Translations under genes and position numbers: made by a program
The notes under the pieces: model-generated
What the model saw: only the letters and a program-made list of their open reading frames with translations
What the model was told of the DNA's origin: nothing
Databases searched by the model: none
Assembly: GCA_023678885.1 (NCBI GenBank)
Contig: CM043002.1
Location: 3,986,022-4,050,021, forward strand
Reading direction: 5' to 3'
From: Pogostemon cablin
Taxonomy: Eukaryota; Streptophyta; Magnoliopsida; Lamiales; Lamiaceae
Length of the DNA stretch: 64,000 bases
Shown here: in pieces, positions 58,205 through 64,000 of the stretch
Numbering within the stretch: the stretch's first letter is position 1
Layout: each line of letters starts with the position of its first letter

Positions 58205-60831
58205 ATCCCCCAAACTTACCCGTTGCTCGTCCCGAGACAATAACATAAAAATAAAGAGAGAGAGAGAGTAAGAAAATTAGTGGGGAAATAAGGATTATGA
58301 CAAATACCCCTTCAAAATACAGTTGTCCTCAACTTAGTTCATGCAATTTTCATTACATGTAATAATCAATTCATAGTATACAAGATAAAACAATTACCAC
58401 CAATTCAAATGCTCTATTGATATATTCTCATGGGAAGTATATATCACTGGAACTCAAGTGTAAAAGATGTATACTTATGGGTTAAGGTGTTTATGCTCAA
58501 ATTCAATTCAAGTGCATGCGTAACCATAAGCTTGCCAAAAGTCTCAAACTCTCCACCACTAAAAGTATTATTCGATAATAGGATCAAAAAGGACTTTTCT
58601 TTTGGATATAATGTTAGATCTTTGGTTAAAGTAGGAAATATATGGATAAGTGACTCAAAACTCGGATCAATCAAGTCGCTATCTATCATGATCTTTCATT
58701 TTTTTCACTACTTCAAGTAAGTACACATCCTCCTCAACTCTTTTGTCTTTTTCTCTTTCTTTCTAGCACAACATTTTTCCTTTTTTTTCTTCTCTCCTTT
58801 TTTCTCTCGAGGTACCAGTTTCGGGCACTACCTCACACATCATCCATAGGATACTAGATTTAAGCACTATCCTAGGGTGTTTGATTCAATGGAGTACTAG
58901 ATTTAAGCACTACTCCACGATTTTCCTTCGATGCATTTTCAAGCTCAATCACTGTTTCAACACCAATTTTATTCCTTCCCAAACTATTATCAAACTCCAT
59001 CAACACACTTTGAAAAAAAGACATTAATTCTCTTCTAGAAGGACAATCAAGGCTAAAAAATATTCAGATGCTCAAAATGGTTATTTCTCGTAGGTTGTCA
59101 AAAAATGAGGTTTTTAGGCTCAATGGGGCTAATTACGGATAAACATCATTCGGTAGGGAATTATTTGGCTAAGTAACTTATAAATTCAAGGATGACCTTA
59201 AATCATCTTCCATCATCTAACACATATGTAATTTCAAGTAAGACAAGAAGCAAGTTCTAGAATACACACACAAGAATGATACTTACCAGAAAAGAAATAT
59301 CATGAGATTATATAACACGATCAACGAGGCTCAAAATCTCACATGGGGGGTTTTTAACAAGTAACAGAGCACTTTTCATGGTAAGCAATATCTCACAAGT
59401 ACACATAGAACTTCATATCAAAATATAACTCAAGTACAATTCCTTCATCAATTTCAAAAGCATATGAATTTTACGCACAATTTAAAAATTTAAGTTCACA
59501 TGGATCACCACCTTAAACTCAATCCTTTCACTCCCATAAATTAAAAGCACACATTAAAATTAGAATAAGGAAACGAGGGCACCTGATTTTTCTTCAATGT
59601 ATGCACGAGCTCCTCGAGTTGTCCAACTCGATCAGGTCAAAGCCTAAGTTTTTCTATTTTCATCATCAAAGCTCAAGCACACTCATCATCACAGGATTCA
59701 TTAATAATAAAATAAGAAAACTATAAGAAAGTCTCAATTGACTATCTAATTGACTCCACACACTAGAAACACAACACAACACACTAAACATTAGGTAAGT
59801 TGCAAAAAATCAGCATATCAACACTGGTTAAAGTATTAATATGCCGTAAAAAATCAACCTCCTAACAAACAAACAATCAACGAAAGGAAAAATTATACCC
59901 TCGGTGCTCATAAGACGAGGTAAGTATATCACCCCCCAAACTTAGTAAAAATGCAAGTCGAAACTAAGTTTGAAAAGAGATATAATTGTTGAAGTGAAGC
60001 ACTTCAAATATAACTCTCACTCACACGAAAGAAACACGAAAGCAATAAAACAGAAGGGCAAGCTCTCAACAGGCGCTCATATTTAACGTCGGAGAGTCAC
60101 GATGGAATACTGCTTTTTAAACTACTGGATCGGATGGCGGTCTTCTCGCATTCTCACCTTCAAGTACTTTCTTTCCCTCTTCTTGTCTACACTTAACACC
60201 TCACCTTTCTTGGTCATGAAAATATGATCCTTGGAATTACCTTCCTCACATGGCTGTCTAGACTCCTTCTTATCAATCCTGCACTCAAATTCAGAATCAT
60301 TTATCCTATTAAAATCAAGATTAAACAAGTTAGAAATCACATCTATGCTCTTCCATGATTGAGTCTCCATGGCATCTCCATGGCTTGATCAAGAGAGATA
60401 ACCACATCTTCATTATCCATCTGCAGTCTAAGCTTCTCGGCTCTCAACCTCTTTGCTCTTTCTCATTTTTTTCCACAATAAGCTCAGTATTCTGCCCTTG
60501 GGATGGTACTGGAGTTTCCCAAACATCAGGTATAGCGTTCTGCGACTTCGGATCACTATTCTAGACTTCTTCTCGCCCAAATAAACTGAGACTTCGGATC
60601 CTAGAAAAGGGCAATGATCATATTGTAGCTTTCTTTTTTTCCAAAACTAAAAGTTTTTTTTCCATAAAACATTGAGAGATCAATGTTTAGACTTCTTCTT
60701 CCCAAAACATGGCGTAAAAGACCAAGCACTTGACTTTTCCTTTATTTTGCTTACTAGGGTCAGCTCCTCTTTTGACACCATATTAGACCTTTATTATGCC
60801 ACTCGATTGCCGATTGAGCAACTTTATCAGC
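58205..60831 (-). mobile_element. Internal region of the minus-strand gypsy-type element
   Basis: It starts with the purine tract next to the LTR. The first 350 bp parallel 5123-5560. The rest has no frame longer than 82 codons (60122-60370, unassigned) and no recognisable protease, reverse transcriptase or integrase, so it is probably the decayed 3' non-pol part. Short repeats such as ACTAGATTTAAGCACTA at 58851-58905 are present. Confidence 0.5.
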
Positions 60832-60840
60832 AATCATGTT

Positions 60841-62265
60841 AGGAAAAAATGCACTTTTGGTCTCGTACAAGAAGTTCATTTTTATTTTTAGTCCCTAACT
60901 TTTTTTTGGTCCCAAAAGTTATGATTTTGGTCCCTTTCGTTAATTATTTGACAAAAAATATTAACTAAAGAAAATAAAATAATAATAAGTCAAATTAAAA
61001 AATAATTATTTTTTTATTCAGAAAGAGACTTGGACGCGTTGGTATCGATCTTTCGCCTACCGCCATCCTCTCCTCCATCACCACCAAACCACGACTTGCT
61101 CCGCCACTATCCAAACTCACCTCACCATTGAGCCCTTAAAACTACCCATCAGAATAGCCACCTTAACTGCCACAGCGTTCGCCACAACAATCCTCGCCAC
61201 TTCTGCTACTTCCCTAGCCGACTCACCCACGGCTTACAAATTGTACTACTGCACCGCCGCCAACTACGGACGCTACGGTGAGAACTCCAACAAGAAAGCA
61301 TTGGCAGGGTACATCTACGACGTGCCGGAGGGATAGAACCGACAGCGAATTCTTCAACCCAATTAGGAAATCAAAGAAAGTGTACTTAAACTTTTCTTGA
61401 TGTGTTTCCAAGATTAGCTCCCAAAGGAATCATCCTGAACACTCTGGCATTGTCGGACGTTAATTTGTTAGAGTTGAGGTGGCGGAGAGTGAGATCTAAG
61501 AGAAATGAGAGTTATTTCACAAGAACACCCTGCAAGTTGGCATGGTTCAGATTTGCATCTGAATGGTGTACACGTTAATCAACATCATGATATGCCAGAT
61601 CTGCTAGTTCCTCTTGTTGTCGTTCATTCAGGTCTGCATTTCTCATTCTGGTATCATTACCAGTGTTGTAATTTGAGACATTGAACATCAATTGATACTT
61701 TGACCAAGATTTAGTCCCACCAATGCTTTTATCCTTACTTCTCATACTTGGGGCTTCTTAGAGCATCTTACACAAATTATACCTCTAATTTCTTTAAGTT
61801 CCATGTATCATGGATTCAATCGTTTAGAAAGGGATTAATTGGTCTTCTACTTTCACCTCTGATATTTTTTGCTACTGCTAGTGGTTACCATTGTGGATGG
61901 CATATACATGTCCTCCATTTCCATGGCTACGACACTGGTACACAGCTGTAAGAAACTTTTTCGGCAAATTTCTCGCCAAAAATGGGGTATAACGGTGGCT
62001 ACGTCGAGTGTTGAATGCACTGCCTATCGCCCAACGTCGGGTATCTCAGTGATTAAGGTTTGAATGAAATTAAGGATTGAGAAGAAGAAAGAGGAGATCA
62101 AAAATATATATTTTAAAAAAAAATTAATCCATTATGGCCACGTGAGCAATCGTGAGTATTTTCCGTTACTTAGACTGATGGAATAACAATAATTAAGCAA
62201 CGGGGCATCAAAAGGACCAAAATTGAAAATGAACTTCTTGTATGGGACCAAAAGTGTATTTTCCC
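60841..62265. mobile_element. Pack-MULE type element, 1.4 kb, carrying a PsbP-like fragment
   Basis: The ends AGGAAAAAATGCACTTTTGG and (inverted) GGGAAAATACACTTTTGG are followed by shared ACAAGAAGTTCATTTT. AATCATGTT (60832-60840) and AATCATTTT (62266-62274) form a 9-bp duplication with one change. The core holds a chloroplast PsbP-domain gene piece (61075-61480) and a second, unassigned exon-like piece (61560-61960). No transposase. Confidence 0.85.
61075..61480 (+). pseudogene. Captured PsbP-domain (PPD-type thylakoid lumen) gene fragment
   Basis: In one frame: LPIRIATLTATAFATTILAT then SLADSPTAYKLYY, a transit-peptide and lumen-signal style with an A-rich core, then NSNKKALAGYIYDVPEG. A gap of roughly 14 expected residues follows, then TDSEFFNPIRKSKKVYL, then FPRLAPKGIILNTLALSDVN. 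This order matches plant PsbP-domain proteins. A one-base shift near 61125, a stop after DVPEG and the missing segment make it non-functional. The parent locus is presumably elsewhere in the genome. Confidence 0.72.
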
Positions 62266-62274
62266 AATCATTTT

Positions 62275-62655
62275 ATGACGATGTCTCAAAAGCCACCATA
62301 TGATCTTGACTCTATTTTGTTGGCTTTAAACCTGCTACAATTAAAGGATAAGCGAACACTGTGAATTATTACAAAGTCAATAAATATTCTAGTTTAGGAT
62401 AAAGATGATTGTTGATACGCTTTGAGCTATAAGATTACTATACCACATCGACGTTTTTACAAACCTCAGGATTGCTGACTTGTTTTGTAAATTCTCCAGA
62501 AATGTTGTTTACACACCTTGCAAATCGCATGTTTTGTATTACTAGTACTCCGCAGTCATACCTACACACATCAAGATGAATGTCGTGTTACGCATTATTT
62601 CATTAATGCTGCTAAATCACTTAGTGACGATAAAACTTAAATTACCCATTACGCT
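62275..62655. other. Intergenic or unassigned gypsy-derived DNA
   Basis: No motif recognised between the Pack-MULE duplication and the plus-strand LTR. Confidence 0.3.
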
Positions 62656-64000
62656 TGATGGGAGTGAAAATAAGCGTGTTTTAGTGTCCAATCTAACACT
62701 TTTTTTATGAGAATTGTTGTCATATATTAGAAAAGTATCTTATATTCAATATATGTGAGAAAAAAGATGCGCTTGAGGTGTTTTATTGTGTTTGAGGTGG
62801 AAAAAAGGATCAAAAGTGCAAAGTTGGAGAAAATGTGCAATTTGTGTATGAATGCTGAAAAACGCACATCCAACTTGTGCAATTTTTCTGTGTTCATGTG
62901 GAGCTTTGACTTGAAAGTATGATATATGGTTGGAAAGCCACAGAAGTGAGGATCGTTTTGGCATAAAGAACACCTCAATCGGAATCCAAATGAAAAAGTT
63001 ATGAAGAGGAAGTTATGCTCAAAATTGTGAAGTCGCGCAGCTGCCAGAGAGAATTTCCGAGAATTTCTGAATTTGTGCATGTTTCTACACCACTCAGTGT
63101 GTATCGCGTGTTTTACATCCCATTGCATGTATTTTCGTATTTTCCAAGAAAAATCTCATCCAATGTCCATAAGGAGAGCTCACAAGTATAAGAAGGGATG
63201 TAGATCACATATTATTCATTAGAATAAAGATTAGTTAGATTGGATTGGAGAACACAACACAATCATACACCACCCCACAAGGGGGGATCACCCCCCAACC
63301 ATCATCCATATTCTTTCCTCCATCCATCTATCACTTTGAAGATTCGTCTGTGGAATCAAGAGGAGAACCAATAGGAGGATTCAAGAAGGAGAAGGACGCG
63401 ACGACACCCACGTCTAGGGTTTCCTTCATTTCCTAATTTATTTTGTATTTTCCGGACATATGGATAAGATATATCCAACACCCATGATTGTTCTTTGTAA
63501 CATTAAGGGCTAGAGCCTTTTTTATAGAACTAGGGTTGTTAAGGTTTTTATGAATTAATTGAACTTTCATGTGTAAACTCTGCACAACACTACATGTGGA
63601 TTTATTTTATATATGATTGTGCTTTCTTAATCCGTATTCACGGTCGTTTTGTGCATCTTCAATTGGTATATAGATTCTAAATATATATCTTGGTTGTAGA
63701 TTGAGTACGTTCACCGCTTAACAGGATTCCATGTTATGATTCTAAGTGAGGGGATTGCGAAGCTTTATTAGAACTATCTATATGAATACTTATTAATTGA
63801 TTGAATTCGGATTATTAAGTATAATAAAGAGGATAATTTTATAGTACTTATACAGGGAGATCATATCGGGTTAGAATACCAATCGGCCAGGGAAATAATT
63901 GATACTGATAGTACCTAGAAAGGGGGGTGGAATTATATCTCTTACTCTGATGTTATTCACACGTGTTACACACATATTTACTTGTGTCTATAGAGTAGAT
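62656..64000 (+). mobile_element. Second gypsy-type LTR (plus strand), runs off the window
   Basis: It begins TGATGGGAGTGAAAATAAGC and parallels the minus-strand LTR 58204-54640 in inverse orientation: shared GTTGTCATATATTAG, TTTGAGGTGG then AAAGGATCAAAA, TATAAGAAGGGATG (TATA near 63190), GGGGGGATCACCCC, and TGATACTGATAGTACCTAGA near the end. It lacks the solo LTR. There is no purine tract before 62656, so this is probably a 5' LTR or a separate insertion. Confidence 0.72.

Overview
The window looks like eudicot plant nuclear DNA. It is AT-rich, saturated with transposable elements, and carries one convincingly intact protein gene. The dense Stowaway-type MITEs (TIR CTCCCTCCGTCC), Pack-MULE-type elements, Ty1/copia and Ty3/gypsy remains, a Tourist MITE and a plant-specific DUF1645 gene all point the same way. 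A Lamiales relative is my guess; it is not proven by the sequence.

Layout. 1-2.7 kb: a Mutator-like element (38-1946) holding captured plant gene pieces, including a multicopper-oxidase (SKU5-similar) fragment, with a hAT MITE nested inside, then MITEs. 2.7-6.8 kb: degenerate MITEs and a gypsy LTR-junction fragment. 6.8-12.3 kb: a 5.5-kb Mutator-like element with a perfect 9-bp target-site duplication. It has two inverted arrays of the motif TTCTATTCGGCCTA, a (TA)56 microsatellite, a decayed transposase N-terminus on + and a decayed multi-exon DUF1985/ULP1-like gene on -. 13.4-18.6 kb: a decayed Tork/Tnt1-like copia element with a 478-bp tandem duplication of its RNase H/3' end. 20.7-23.2 kb: MITEs. 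23.7-24.7 kb: the DUF1645 gene (-).

25.0-28.4 kb: a MITE split by a 2.7-kb Mutator-like element and by a second MITE. 28.5-32.6 kb: a 73-bp tandem repeat, a perfect 55-bp inverted repeat, another Pack-MULE (29676-30717) and exon-like scraps. 32.6-44.4 kb: two copies of one copia family in head-to-head inverted orientation (33-38.6 kb minus, 38.9-44.4 kb plus) with a 321-bp spacer that contains a hairpin. 44.4-54.6 kb: AT-rich DNA with degenerate TIR elements, unidentified exon-like fragments, a TRIM-like mini-retroelement, a Tourist MITE and a B3-domain pseudogene. 54.6-64 kb: gypsy-type LTR elements in opposite orientations, one LTR holding a solo LTR of a second family, and a Pack-MULE with a PsbP-domain gene fragment (60841-62265).

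The unifying picture is a repeat graveyard in which five Mutator-like elements with recognisable 9-10 bp duplications lie around one host gene. Premature stops in the decayed genes are largely those expected from C-to-T (or G-to-A) changes, consistent with cytosine methylation of silenced DNA. All identities are by eye from translation and motif recognition; no database search was run.
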